In this document: positions 1 through 8,807 of the stretch, piece by piece | How the letters are laid out: every line of letters starts with the position of its first letter | Numbering within the stretch: position 1 is the first letter of the stretch | DNA from: Nitrospirota bacterium | GTDB taxonomy: Bacteria > Nitrospirota > Thermodesulfovibrionia > Thermodesulfovibrionales > JdFR-88 | Direction of reading: 5' to 3' | NCBI GenBank assembly: GCA_021813405.1 | Contig: JAKAKS010000004.1 | Coordinates: 1 to 32,581 of the forward strand | Length of the DNA stretch: 32,581 nt | The notes under the pieces: model-generated | Database searches by the model: none | What the model saw: the letters and a program-made list of their open reading frames with translations, nothing else | What the model was told of the DNA's origin: nothing | Program-made: the position numbers and the translations under genes

Positions 1-1829
1 TTACGGCGAAGATCGGGCAGATTTTGCTCGCATCTCATGTAATCACGGACGAACAGCTCAAACAAGCGCTTGCCAAGCAGAAACGTGATGGGGGAAGGCT
101 TGGAACGGCCCTTGTCCATCTTGGTTACATCTCAGAAGAAAATCTGGTCAGTTTTCTCAGCAAGCAATACGGGGTGCCTGCCCTTAACCTTGCCGAACTC
201 AGGATAGATCCCGCCGTTGTAAAACTGATACCGGCCGAAATGGCCCGAAAATACGAGATATTGCCCGTTTCCAGATCGGGCGCCACGCTGACAATAGCCA
301 TGGCGGACCCCTCCAACGTATTTGCGGTTGACGATATTAAGTTCATGACCGGATATAACGTGGAAATAGCGGTGGCAAACGAAAGCAATATCAATTCCGC
401 CCTTGGCACCTATTACGGAGGCGGCGCCAAGCAGGTTGTCAGGCAGGAAGAAAAAGCCGCTGAGCAAGACCCGATGGCCACTCAAAAGATACTTGAGGCC
501 AAGGATTTTACCGTAGATGAGCACGAGGACGGAGGCGGGGGCGAAGACGCTCCGATTACGGAGATGGTGGATGTAGACGAGTTCGACAAGGTGGTTGGCA
601 GCGCCCTTGACGACGTTGAAGCCATAGAAGAAAAAGAGGACACCGAGGCCGTAAAGGAAGTAGAGGCCCCGATAGTAAAACTGGTCAACGGCATACTGGT
701 AAACGCCATCAAGACGCGCGCCAGCGACATACATGTGGAGCCGTACGAGACGGCCCTCCGCGTGCGGTACCGCGTGGACGGCGTGCTCTACTCCGTGATG
801 AACCTGCCTATCAAAATAAAAGCGGCGCTCACTTCCAGGCTAAAGATAATGTCCAGGCTGGACATAGCGGAAAGGCGGCTTCCGCAGGACGGCCGCATAA
901 AGCTGAAACTGGGCAAGAAAAGGGAGATAGACTTCCGCGTGTCCGTGCTGCCATGCCTGTTCGGCGAAAAAACGGTTTTGAGGCTTCTGGACAAAAGCAA
1001 CCTGCAGGTGGACCTTACCAAGCTTGGCTTCGAGGAAAAGGCGCTTCAGGATTTCATGGTTGCGCTGGACAAGCCTTACGGGATGATCCTGGTTACCGGG
1101 CCTACAGGAAGCGGCAAGACCACAAGCCTTTACTCCGCCCTCAACTATTTGAACAAGCCGGGCATTAATATAATGACGGCCGAGGACCCGGTTGAATACA
1201 ACTTCATGGGGATAAACCAGGTGCACGTGAGGGAGGACATAGGGCTTACCTTTGCCGCGGCCCTGAGGTCCTTTCTGCGCCAGGACCCGGACATAATCAT
1301 GGTGGGCGAGATAAGGGACTTCGAAACGGCCGAAATCGGCGTTAAGGCGGCCCTGACGGGCCACCTGGTACTCAGCACCCTTCACACCAACGACGCCCCA
1401 AGCACCATAAACAGGCTTCTCAACATGGGTATCGAGCCCTTCCTTGTTTCCAGTTCCGTAATAATGATACTTGCGCAGAGGCTGGCCAGGAAGATATGCC
1501 CGCAGTGCAGGGAGGAGGAAAAAGTGCCCCAGAAGGCCCTCCTGGACGTTGGCTTCCCGCAGGAAGGCATTGAAAAGATAAAGGTATATAAAGGCAGGGG
1601 CTGCCCAGCCTGCAACAACACGGGCTACAAAGGCAGGATTGCCATCTACGAAGTCATGATGATCAAGGACGAGATAAAGCAGCTTGTGCTGGAAGGCGCC
1701 CCTACCGATGAGATTAAAAAAACGGCGGTAAGGCTTGGCATGAAGACGCTCCGCATGAGCGGGCTTACAAAAGCTGCCGAGGGAGTAACAACAATAGAAG
1801 AGGTCCTGAGGGTGTCCTTCGGAGACTGA
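1..1829 (+). CDS. pilB: Type IV pilus extension ATPase PilB (5' end cut by window edge)
   Basis: Hexameric cytoplasmic ATPase that drives pilus polymerisation. The frame is open from base 3 and already reads TAKIGQILL, the usual start of the MshEN domain, so the true start lies just upstream; the TTG at 24 is probably internal. Counting from that TTG: N-terminal MshEN/T2SSE_N domain 1-140, an acidic Gly-rich linker about 150-225, Walker A GPTGSGKT at 359-366, Walker B with DPDIIMVGEIRD, and a tetracysteine zinc site CPQC ... CPAC near 492-530. The zinc site and the extended N-domain mark PilB/GspE rather than PilT. pilT starts 36 nt downstream. PilB is clear; GspE is the only alternative and is disfavoured by the adjacent pilT. 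Confidence 0.95.
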   Translation, partial: TAKIGQILLASHVITDEQLKQALAKQKRDGGRLGTALVHLGYISEENLVSFLSKQYGVPALNLAELRIDPAVVKLIPAEMARKYEILPVSRSGATLTIAMADPSNVFAVDDIKFMTGYNVEIAVANESNINSALGTYYGGGAKQVVRQEEKAAEQDPMATQKILEAKDFTVDEHEDGGGGEDAPITEMVDVDEFDKVVGSALDDVEAIEEKEDTEAVKEVEAPIVKLVNGILVNAIKTRASDIHVEPYETALRVRYRVDGVLYSVMNLPIKIKAALTSRLKIMSRLDIAERRLPQDGRIKLKLGKKREIDFRVSVLPCLFGEKTVLRLLDKSNLQVDLTKLGFEEKALQDFMVALDKPYGMILVTGPTGSGKTTSLYSALNYLNKPGINIMTAEDPVEYNFMGINQVHVREDIGLTFAAALRSFLRQDPDIIMVGEIRDFETAEIGVKAALTGHLVLSTLHTNDAPSTINRLLNMGIEPFLVSSSVIMILAQRLARKICPQCREEEKVPQKALLDVGFPQEGIEKIKVYKGRGCPACNNTGYKGRIAIYEVMMIKDEIKQLVLEGAPTDEIKKTAVRLGMKTLRMSGLTKAAEGVTTIEEVLRVSFGD

Positions 1830-1865
1830 CCTCGCCAATACCGATGGCGGGATGGGAGATAAATA

Positions 1866-2945
1866 ATGGCGACGCTTTATGAATTCCTGAAGCTGATGAT
1901 CGACAAGGGGGCATCGGACCTGCATATCACAACCGGCAGCCCGCCCCGGCTGCGCATAGACGGAAAACTGCTGCCGATAGACCATCCCCCGCTGGATGCG
2001 GCGGCCACAAAGGCCCTCTGCTACAGCGTGCTTACAGACCAGCAGAAGCAGCGCTTTGAGGACCAGAACGACCTGGACTTCTCCTTCGGGCTTAAGGGCC
2101 TCTCCCGCTTCAGGGGCAACGTGTTTGTTCAAAGGGGCGCGGTGGCAGGCGCTTTCAGGTCCGTCCCGTTTGCCGTCAAGCCGTTTGAGGAGCTGGGGGT
2201 CCCGGAGATAATAATCGAACTGGCCAAGAAACCAAGAGGGCTTGTGCTTGTTACGGGGCCCACCGGAAGCGGCAAGTCCACCACGCTGGCCGCAATGATA
2301 GACCGCATTAACGCAGAGCGCAACAGCCATATAATAACGGTGGAAGACCCTATCGAATACCTCCACTCGCATAAAAAATCCCTGATAAACCAGAGAGAAA
2401 TAAATTCGGATACCCCTTCGTTCAAGAACGCCCTCCGGTACATACTGCGGCAGGACCCGGACGTTGTGCTGGTAGGCGAGATGAGGGACCTGGAAACGAT
2501 AGAGGCCGCCCTGACGGTTTCTGAAACGGGCCACCTGTGCCTGGCCACCCTGCACACCAACTCTGCCGTGCAGAGCATAAACAGGATCATAGACGTGTTC
2601 CCGCCGCACCAGCAGGAGCAGATAAGGGTGCAGCTGTCGTTCGTTCTGGAAGGGATAGTGGCCCAGCAGCTTCTGCCCAGGAAATCCGGCGTGGGACGGG
2701 TGCTGTGCGTGGAAGTGCTGATACCCAACGCAAGCATGCGCAATCTTATCCGCGAGGACAAGATTCATCAGATATATTCGTTCATGCAAACCGGCCAGGC
2801 AGTGTCGGGAATGCAGACAATGAACCAGTCCCTTTTCGATCTTTATTCAACAGGCAAGATATCGTATGATGAAGCGCTTGGGCATTCGTTAATACCGGAT
2901 GAGTTTTTGGCCATGACCAAGAAAATCCCCCCGGTAAGGAGGTAA
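1866..2945 (+). CDS. pilT: Twitching motility retraction ATPase PilT
   Basis: ATPase that disassembles the type IV pilus at the inner membrane. At 359 aa it has the normal family length. Walker A GPTGSGKST lies at 131-139, the Walker B region reads DPDVVLVGEMRD, and the PilT signature appears as SMRNLIREDKIHQ (the family motif is AIRNLIRE). There is no tetracysteine zinc site, unlike PilB. The ATG follows a GGGAG motif. It sits second in a pilB-pilT-pilC-pilS-pilR order typical of Geobacter-like and Nitrospirota pilus loci, and its last codons contain the AGGAGG ribosome site of pilC. Confidence 0.96.
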   Translation: MATLYEFLKLMIDKGASDLHITTGSPPRLRIDGKLLPIDHPPLDAAATKALCYSVLTDQQKQRFEDQNDLDFSFGLKGLSRFRGNVFVQRGAVAGAFRSVPFAVKPFEELGVPEIIIELAKKPRGLVLVTGPTGSGKSTTLAAMIDRINAERNSHIITVEDPIEYLHSHKKSLINQREINSDTPSFKNALRYILRQDPDVVLVGEMRDLETIEAALTVSETGHLCLATLHTNSAVQSINRIIDVFPPHQQEQIRVQLSFVLEGIVAQQLLPRKSGVGRVLCVEVLIPNASMRNLIREDKIHQIYSFMQTGQAVSGMQTMNQSLFDLYSTGKISYDEALGHSLIPDEFLAMTKKIPPVRR

Positions 2946-2954
2946 TCAGAATAA

Positions 2955-4190
2955 ATGGCTACCGCAACAGTTTTCAAATGGTCCGGAAAAAACAGGACGG
3001 GCTTGGTGGAATCCGGCGAGATTACCGCAATTTCCAAGGACGAAGTTGCCGCACAGCTTAAAAGGAGAAGCATCGTTCCGACCTCGATTACCGAAAAGAA
3101 GAAGAAAAAGGCGGGCGGCCTGTCGGCCGTATCCTTCGGGGGAAGCAAGGTCAAGGACAAGGACGTGGTGATTTTCACCCGGCAGTTTTCAACGATGATA
3201 GACGCCGGCCTGCCGCTTGTGCAGGCGCTGGAAATCCTGGCCTCGCAGGCAACCAACAAAGCGTTTGCCAATATTCTCACCCAGATAAAAAATGACGTGG
3301 AGGGCGGCGCCACGTTTGCCGACTCGCTGATGAAACACCCAAGGACGTTCAGCGACCTTTACGCCAACATGGTGGCCGCCGGTGAAGCGGGCGGCATACT
3401 GGATACCGTCTTGAACAGGCTTGCCATTTACATGGAAAAATCCATCAAGCTCAAAAGCAAGGTGAAGGGCGCCATGATCTACCCCGCCGTGGTTACATGC
3501 GTGGCCGCGCTGGTAATTACAGTTATTATGGTCTACGTTGTGCCTACGTTTTCGTCGATGTTCATACAGCTGGGCGGCAACCTGCCCACCCCCACAAAGA
3601 TAGTTATCGCATTAAGCCATTTCATTGGCGGCAAGGGCGGGCTGGCGATACTGGTGGCGGGCGTCTTCGCGTCAATCGGGTTTGTCCAGTACAGGCGCAC
3701 CGAGGGCGGCAAATACGTCACAGATGCTATTTTTCTGAAGCTGCCCATTTTCGGCATACTGCTTGTAAAGGTTGCTGTGGCCAAGTTCACCAGGACGCTG
3801 GGCACTCTTGTAAGCAGCGGCGTGCCGATATTGGAAGGGCTTGACATAACCGGCAAAACTTCGGGCAACAAGGTTGTGGAGAAGGCCGTTGCAGCCGTAA
3901 AGACGGCCGTGCAGGAAGGCAAGACACTCGCCGAACCCCTGGGCAAGGAGAAGGTTTTCCCCGACATGGTGACGCAGATGATAGCGGTAGGCGAATCGGC
4001 TGGCGCGCTTGACACGATGCTCAACAAGATAGCCGACTTTTACGACGAGGAAGTTGACGCCGCCGTATCAGGGCTCACCTCGATGATAGAGCCCCTGATG
4101 ATGGTGTTCCTTGGCGGCTCGGTCGGGTTCATAGTTGTGGCCATGTATCTGCCGATATTTAAACTTATGTCGCTGGTCGCCAATCATTGA
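2955..4190 (+). CDS. pilC: Type IV pilus inner-membrane platform protein PilC
   Basis: Polytopic platform that couples PilB and PilT to the growing pilus. It is 411 aa, the usual length, with two T2SSF domains. Each carries the family signature (MVAAGEAGGILDTVLNRLA in the first, MIAVGESAGALDTMLNKIA in the second), and three hydrophobic segments lie near 170-200, 215-240 and at the C-terminus. A perfect AGGAGG sits upstream of the ATG inside the end of pilT. Its TGA stop overlaps the TTG start of the next gene, which implies translational coupling. Confidence 0.95.
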   Translation: MATATVFKWSGKNRTGLVESGEITAISKDEVAAQLKRRSIVPTSITEKKKKKAGGLSAVSFGGSKVKDKDVVIFTRQFSTMIDAGLPLVQALEILASQATNKAFANILTQIKNDVEGGATFADSLMKHPRTFSDLYANMVAAGEAGGILDTVLNRLAIYMEKSIKLKSKVKGAMIYPAVVTCVAALVITVIMVYVVPTFSSMFIQLGGNLPTPTKIVIALSHFIGGKGGLAILVAGVFASIGFVQYRRTEGGKYVTDAIFLKLPIFGILLVKVAVAKFTRTLGTLVSSGVPILEGLDITGKTSGNKVVEKAVAAVKTAVQEGKTLAEPLGKEKVFPDMVTQMIAVGESAGALDTMLNKIADFYDEEVDAAVSGLTSMIEPLMMVFLGGSVGFIVVAMYLPIFKLMSLVANH

Positions 4191-5833
4191 CAAGAACCGA
4201 AAAGAGGTTTATCGCAGGGGACCTGCCGGCAAAACTTAAGACCCTTATCGCGTTCAGGGTGGCGCTTGCCTCCCTGTTGCTGGGGTCGTTTACCTTTTTC
4301 GAGATAGGGCAATCGGCATTCGTCTATTCCGCCTCGATATTCGATCTCATAATTGCCCTGTACGCGCTGACAATAGCCTATCTCATTCTGCTGCCGTACT
4401 GGAGAGGGGTGTCGTTCGCCTACTTCCAGCTTGCAGTGGACGTGCTGGCGATAACCGCTCTCATAGCGCTTACTGGCGGAATAGAGAGCTGGTTTTCCTT
4501 TCTGCTGCTTCTGATCATAATAGCCGCGGGGATAATAATCGGAGGGCGGGCAGGGTTTATAATAGCCGTCCTTTCCAGTATTTCCTATGGGCTTCTGGTG
4601 GACTTGCAGTACTGGCAGATTTTAAAGCTGCCCTACAGCCTGGACCTGCTGGAGAAGGACTTTTTCTATAACATATTTTCAAATATCATCGCGCAGTACG
4701 TCTGCGCCTGGCTGACCGGCTATCTGTCAATGAAGCTGGAGCGCACTTCTAAATCCCTTGAGGAAAAGACTGCGGACCTTATGGAACTTTCGCTTTTCAA
4801 CAGGGAGGTTGTGGAGAACGTGCCAAGCGGGCTGCTTACCGCCGGGGAAGACGGTAAAGTGCTTTTTTTCAACAAGGCCGCAGAGGACATAACCGGGATA
4901 AGCAGGGCAGACGCATTTGGAAGAGAGCTTTCTTCGATATTCCCCTTCCTTGGCAGCCAGTTCCGTGATTTGGGGGCCAGGACCGAAGGGCTTGTCAATG
5001 CCGGTGGAGCTGAAAAGGCAGTCGGGCTTACGGTGTCCCCCATGCGCAATACCAGCGGCATGAAGACCGGCTACATCGGCATCTTCCAGGACCTTACGCA
5101 CATAAAGGGCATGCAGGAAGAGATAAAGCGAAAGGAAAAATGGGCGGCCATAGGCGAGCTGGCCACCAATATCGCACACGAGATAAGAAACCCCCTGGCA
5201 TCCCTCCGGGCCTCCATGGAGATGCTGAGGAGCTCGGATCTGTCCCCAGCGCAAAAGGAGGCGCTTACCGGCATCGCGTTGTCCGAGATGGACAGGCTGA
5301 ACAGGATAATCACGGATTTCCTTATCTACTCCAGGCCCACAAGGCCCGAACTGCAACCCGCCAAGCTGGACCTGCTTGCGGCCAATGTGGCCGCCATGCT
5401 CACGAACCTCTCCAAAAAAGTTAAAGTGACAACAGAGTCCAACGGAACGGTCCGGGTTTTTGCGGACCCGCACCGGCTTGAGCAGGTGCTGCTTAACCTT
5501 GGCATAAACGCGATAGAGTCAATGCCCGAAGGCGGCAGCCTTGCTGTTACTTGCCTTAATGAAGGCGGCGAGGCGCGCGTGATTTTCAAGGACACCGGCA
5601 ATGGCATAGCCCCCGAGGTGGCGGACAAGATATTCTATCCGTTCTTCACCACAAAGGCGTCCGGCACAGGGCTGGGGTTGTCCATAGCCATGAGGATAAT
5701 GGAAGACCACGGCGGCACAATAAAGGTGAAGAGCGTTCCCGGGCAGGGCAGCGAGTTCATTGTTGCAATGCCTTCAAACAAAGGAAACGGCATGGACCAG
5801 GCGGCAATTAAAAACGGAGACCCCAAAAATTAA
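4187..5833 (+). CDS. pilS: PilS-like membrane sensor histidine kinase
   Basis: Sensor kinase of the pilus two-component pair. About six N-terminal hydrophobic helices (residues ~20-185) are followed by a PAS domain (~200-300), a HisKA domain with His331 in AHEIRNPLASL, an N-box (LLNLGINAIESM) and G-boxes (DTGNGI, GTGLGLSIAMRI). The six-helix plus PAS layout matches PilS, which monitors pilin in the inner membrane. The TTG start at 4187 overlaps the pilC stop (TTGA); the frame has a stop at 4160 and no other start codon in between. The TAA overlaps the response regulator ATG by one base. The name rests on domain order and context; no pilin gene is visible. Confidence 0.85.
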   Translation: MTRTEKRFIAGDLPAKLKTLIAFRVALASLLLGSFTFFEIGQSAFVYSASIFDLIIALYALTIAYLILLPYWRGVSFAYFQLAVDVLAITALIALTGGIESWFSFLLLLIIIAAGIIIGGRAGFIIAVLSSISYGLLVDLQYWQILKLPYSLDLLEKDFFYNIFSNIIAQYVCAWLTGYLSMKLERTSKSLEEKTADLMELSLFNREVVENVPSGLLTAGEDGKVLFFNKAAEDITGISRADAFGRELSSIFPFLGSQFRDLGARTEGLVNAGGAEKAVGLTVSPMRNTSGMKTGYIGIFQDLTHIKGMQEEIKRKEKWAAIGELATNIAHEIRNPLASLRASMEMLRSSDLSPAQKEALTGIALSEMDRLNRIITDFLIYSRPTRPELQPAKLDLLAANVAAMLTNLSKKVKVTTESNGTVRVFADPHRLEQVLLNLGINAIESMPEGGSLAVTCLNEGGEARVIFKDTGNGIAPEVADKIFYPFFTTKASGTGLGLSIAMRIMEDHGGTIKVKSVPGQGSEFIVAMPSNKGNGMDQAAIKNGDPKN

Positions 5834-7197
5834 TGAACGGCAAGCCCGATAAAGACAAAGCCAGCATACTGGTTGTAGAAGACGAGCATCATATGAGGGA
5901 GATACTGAAGATGCTCCTTGAGACGGAGGGGTACAATGTTTTTACGGCCGCAACCGGCACCGAAGGCGCAAGCAGCCTTGAAAAGGACATCTTCGACCTG
6001 GTGATCACTGATATCAAAATGCCGGGGCTGGACGGGTTCGGGGTACTGAGGAAGGCCCTGGACGTCAGCCCCCAGACCGCCGTGATAATGATAACCGCCT
6101 TCGGCACAACGGAGTCCGCGATAGAAGCGATGAAACTTGGCGCCTACGATTATATCCACAAGCCTTTCAAGATAGACGAGATAAGGATAATAATCAGGAA
6201 GGCGCTGGAAAAACAGAAGCTCCAGAAAGAAGTATCGATACTTAAAAAAATCGCCGTCCCGCAGCTTGAAAATATAGTGGCCAGAAGCCCCAAGATGAAG
6301 GAGATCCTCCGGATACTGCCCCGGGTCGCGGAGAGCAAGGCCAATGTGCTTGTAACAGGCGAATCCGGCACGGGCAAGGAGCTGATCGCAAACGCCCTGC
6401 ACAGCTTAAGCGACCGCAGGGACGCAGGCTTTGTGGCAATAAACTGCGCAAGCCTTCCGGAAGGGCTTTTGGAAAGCGAGCTGTTCGGGTACATGAGAGG
6501 CGCCTTCACCGGGGCCGCACAGAACAAGCAGGGCCTCTTCGAGATGGCCCATAAGGGCACCCTGTTCCTGGATGAGATAGCGGAAATGCCCATACAGCTT
6601 CAGTCCAAGCTCCTCAGGGCTATTGAGACCGGCACGTTCCGGAGGCTTGGCGGCACGGCGGACATAAGTGTGGATTTAAGGATAGTGTCCGCAACCAACA
6701 AGGACATGAAGGAGGCCGTCAGGGTCGGGCTGTTCCGGGGCGACCTGTTTTACAGGCTTGGGGCAATACCGGTGCATCTTCCACCTCTGCGTGAGCGCAG
6801 GGAGGACATCCCTGCCATTATCGAGCATATTTTAAGACAGCGCGGCTCAAAGGCGCAGTTTACAAAAAAAGCGATGGAGATGATGATGGGCCGCCAGTGG
6901 AACGGCAACGTAAGAGAGCTTGAAAACATATTGGAGAGGATATTGCTGTTTGCCGAAGGGGACGTAATCACCGAAAACGACATCCCCCCCGACTTGAATG
7001 ACACGCAGCCGGCCGGAAGCGGCCTGCTTGAAATAGGCGGCGATTTCAACCTGGAGCGCCTTATCGAAGGCCTGGAAAAAGACTACCTGCTTAAAGCCCT
7101 AAGCCAGACCAGCGGACACAAAACCGAAGCCGCCGCTCTCCTGGGCCTTTCCTTCCGTTCCTTCAGGCACAGACTTGCCAAATATGGTATAAAATAG
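5833..7197 (+). CDS. pilR: PilR-like NtrC-family sigma-54 response regulator
   Basis: Enhancer-binding activator of 454 aa. The receiver domain carries phospho-acceptor Asp60 (VITDIKMPG). The AAA+ domain has Walker A GESGTGKE at 176-183 and the GAFTGA loop at 223-228 that contacts sigma-54. A Fis-type helix-turn-helix closes the protein (TEAAALLGLSFRSFRHRL). The intact GAFTGA motif means it should activate sigma-54 promoters, classically pilA; I saw no convincing -24/-12 promoter in this window, so its target probably lies elsewhere. It overlaps the kinase by one base. Confidence 0.88.
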   Translation: MNGKPDKDKASILVVEDEHHMREILKMLLETEGYNVFTAATGTEGASSLEKDIFDLVITDIKMPGLDGFGVLRKALDVSPQTAVIMITAFGTTESAIEAMKLGAYDYIHKPFKIDEIRIIIRKALEKQKLQKEVSILKKIAVPQLENIVARSPKMKEILRILPRVAESKANVLVTGESGTGKELIANALHSLSDRRDAGFVAINCASLPEGLLESELFGYMRGAFTGAAQNKQGLFEMAHKGTLFLDEIAEMPIQLQSKLLRAIETGTFRRLGGTADISVDLRIVSATNKDMKEAVRVGLFRGDLFYRLGAIPVHLPPLRERREDIPAIIEHILRQRGSKAQFTKKAMEMMMGRQWNGNVRELENILERILLFAEGDVITENDIPPDLNDTQPAGSGLLEIGGDFNLERLIEGLEKDYLLKALSQTSGHKTEAAALLGLSFRSFRHRLAKYGIK

Positions 7198-7201
7198 TCC
7201 G

Positions 7202-8179
7202 ATGGCCGGCATCGGGGAAGCTCTGTTTAAAAGCGGGTTGGTGACAAAGGAGCATCTGCGCCTTGCGCTGGAGCGGCAGGTGGTCTTCGGTGGCCGGGTA
7301 GGCACCAATCTTGTTGAACTTGGCATCCTGAAGGAAGACGAGTTTCTTAAATTCCTCAGCGGGTTTCACAAGGTGCCAATGGTTGACCCCGCAACACTCA
7401 TGAACATAGACGCGGAAGTGCTTGCGTCCATAAACGCCAAGACGGCCGAGAAATACAAGGTCCTGCCCTTTAAAAAAGATAAAAACCGCCTGCTCGTGGC
7501 CATGCTGGACCCAAAGAATTTTCAGGCCATTCAGGAACTTAGCTTTATTACCGGCTTCGATATAGTCCCGCATGTTGTTTCGGAACTTAGGCTCCTTTAC
7601 TGCATGGAGCGGGCCTACGGCCTTAAAAGGGACCTGCGCTTCATAAGCATCCTGGACAGGCCGGATGAAACCGCCGCAAAGAAACCGGAAGACAAAGAGG
7701 AGATGATGGCCGAGCACCTGGCCAAGGTGAAAGAGCAGTTTGCCTCGGTCACGGACAGGGAAGAGGTGGCCGGCCTGCTGCTGACGGAATCGCGCAGGGT
7801 GGCCAAAAGGGCCGCCCTCTTTATCATAAAAGGGCACGAAATCGCCGGCTGGTCTGGCAAGGGTATTGACGTGCAGGGTTTCAAGACCGATGCCGCCCCG
7901 GAAAGCATTTTTGGTGATGTCATCGCAAGAAAGGCGTATTACAGGGGGCCGCTTTTGCAGGTAGGCGCCAATTCGGAATTTATTGAGCTGATTGGAAATG
8001 CCCCGGCGGATTGCATCCTGATACCGGTGTTCATAAGAGACAGGATAACCTGCATGCTGTATGCCGACAATATCCGGGACGTGCTGGACTCGAATATAAA
8101 TTACATCAGTAAACTTACCAATATCGCCTCCCTGGCCTTTGAGATCATCATAGTGAGGAAAAAGATACAGGAGTCCTGA
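7202..8179 (+). CDS. Stand-alone MshEN-domain protein with a possible GAF-like C-terminal half
   Basis: 325 aa. Residues 1-150 match the PilB/GspE N-terminal MshEN domain: two related motifs, beginning IGEALFKSGLVT (~4) and RVGTNLVELGIL (~34), then the KVLPFKKDKNRLLVAMLDP strand region. No Walker motif follows, so it is not an ATPase. Residues ~165-325 look like an alpha/beta sensor fold, possibly GAF (inferred from pattern only). MshEN domains in MshE bind cyclic di-GMP, so this could be a c-di-GMP-responsive accessory protein of the pilus motor. The ATG lies 4 nt after the pilR stop with no clear Shine-Dalgarno, suggesting coupling. Confidence 0.75.
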   Translation: MAGIGEALFKSGLVTKEHLRLALERQVVFGGRVGTNLVELGILKEDEFLKFLSGFHKVPMVDPATLMNIDAEVLASINAKTAEKYKVLPFKKDKNRLLVAMLDPKNFQAIQELSFITGFDIVPHVVSELRLLYCMERAYGLKRDLRFISILDRPDETAAKKPEDKEEMMAEHLAKVKEQFASVTDREEVAGLLLTESRRVAKRAALFIIKGHEIAGWSGKGIDVQGFKTDAAPESIFGDVIARKAYYRGPLLQVGANSEFIELIGNAPADCILIPVFIRDRITCMLYADNIRDVLDSNINYISKLTNIASLAFEIIIVRKKIQES

Positions 8180-8207
8180 AGTGGTTAAAAAATCCCGCCG
8201 CCAAGTG

Positions 8208-8213
8208 TATAAT
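8208..8213 (+). promoter_or_regulatory. Putative -10 box for the SEC-C gene
   Basis: A perfect TATAAT lies about 48 nt upstream of the SEC-C ATG. The matching -35 region (around 8185) is poor, so this is a moderate call. The resulting leader would be about 40 nt and contains an AGGA ribosome site. Confidence 0.45.
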
Positions 8214-8260
8214 AGAATCCTCGATTGTAAAAGCCGTGTACCACATAGGAAAAACCATAA

Positions 8261-8455
8261 ATGGGCCTGCTTAAAAAGATAACCGGGTTGTTCGCCGCGC
8301 CGCGTGGCGCAACAGAGGGGTGCGCAAAACCCGCCACCCTGCCCCGCAGGAACGCCCTTTGCTGGTGCGGAAGCGGCCTGAAATACAAGCGGTGCCACCT
8401 GGAAAAAGACCAGGTATCGAACAAGCCAAAGCAGGGCTGCAGCGGCCCCACCTGA
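8261..8455 (+). CDS. Small SEC-C zinc-motif protein
   Basis: 64 aa. The C-terminal half carries a complete SEC-C motif, C34-W-C36-G-S-G-x-K-Y-K-x-C45-H46, the zinc-binding tail also found on SecA and on many small proteins, where it can contact SecB or ribosomes. The N-terminal 28 residues are basic and hydrophobic with no recognised domain. It has its own -10 box and an AGGA ribosome site. It may be an independent gene rather than part of the pilus operon. Its specific role is unknown. Confidence 0.75.
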   Translation: MGLLKKITGLFAAPRGATEGCAKPATLPRRNALCWCGSGLKYKRCHLEKDQVSNKPKQGCSGPT

Positions 8456-8807
8456 AGCGGCCTGGGGTTCTAGCCGCCCGGCCGTGCGCCGGCCCATCGA
8501 GTTGCCGCTCCATCCCTGTCCACAGGAAACCCCGTAAAGCCTTAATTATCGCAAGCCTCTTTTTTACCTTGTATTCAAAAGCGCAACCTACCAGTTAAAT
8601 TAGCTTCCGGCTCCCCTATTTGCCTTGTTCAAACAAATCACTTGAAATGGATTGACGTTAACTGCGCCTGACAAGTGCCTCATACAGGCGCTATATGCAG
8701 AAGGCGGCGTATATAAGAGTGCGCCCAAAATCGGGCGAGTTGCCCGGTCCCGGTTTAGGATGCGGGTTACGGCCAGTATTAATGAGAGCGCCTACAAAAA
8801 TTCACCC
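8456..8807. other. 352-bp convergent gap, no gene recognised
   Basis: Lies between the SEC-C gene (+) and the end of the CheB/CheR kinase (-). Reading frames here are short, lack ribosome sites and run into the opposite-strand gene. The only structure noticed is the small hairpin at 8732-8746. Confidence 0.6.
8732..8746 (-). terminator. Weak terminator-like hairpin after the CheB/CheR kinase
   Basis: CGGGC and GCCCG arms around a 5-nt loop, about 60 nt past the stop on the minus strand and followed there by ATTTT. The stem is only 5 bp and the U-run is short, so termination is uncertain. Confidence 0.3.

Noticed and set aside
840-2789. Long minus-strand open frame of ~650 codons opposite pilB and pilT
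   Set aside because: It is antisense to two clearly conserved genes, its product is rich in His, Gly and Arg as expected for a complementary frame of coding DNA, and it has no domain or ribosome site.
7163-8497. Minus-strand open frame of ~440 codons opposite the MshEN protein and the SEC-C gene
   Set aside because: Antisense to two recognisable proteins; no family signature or start signal.
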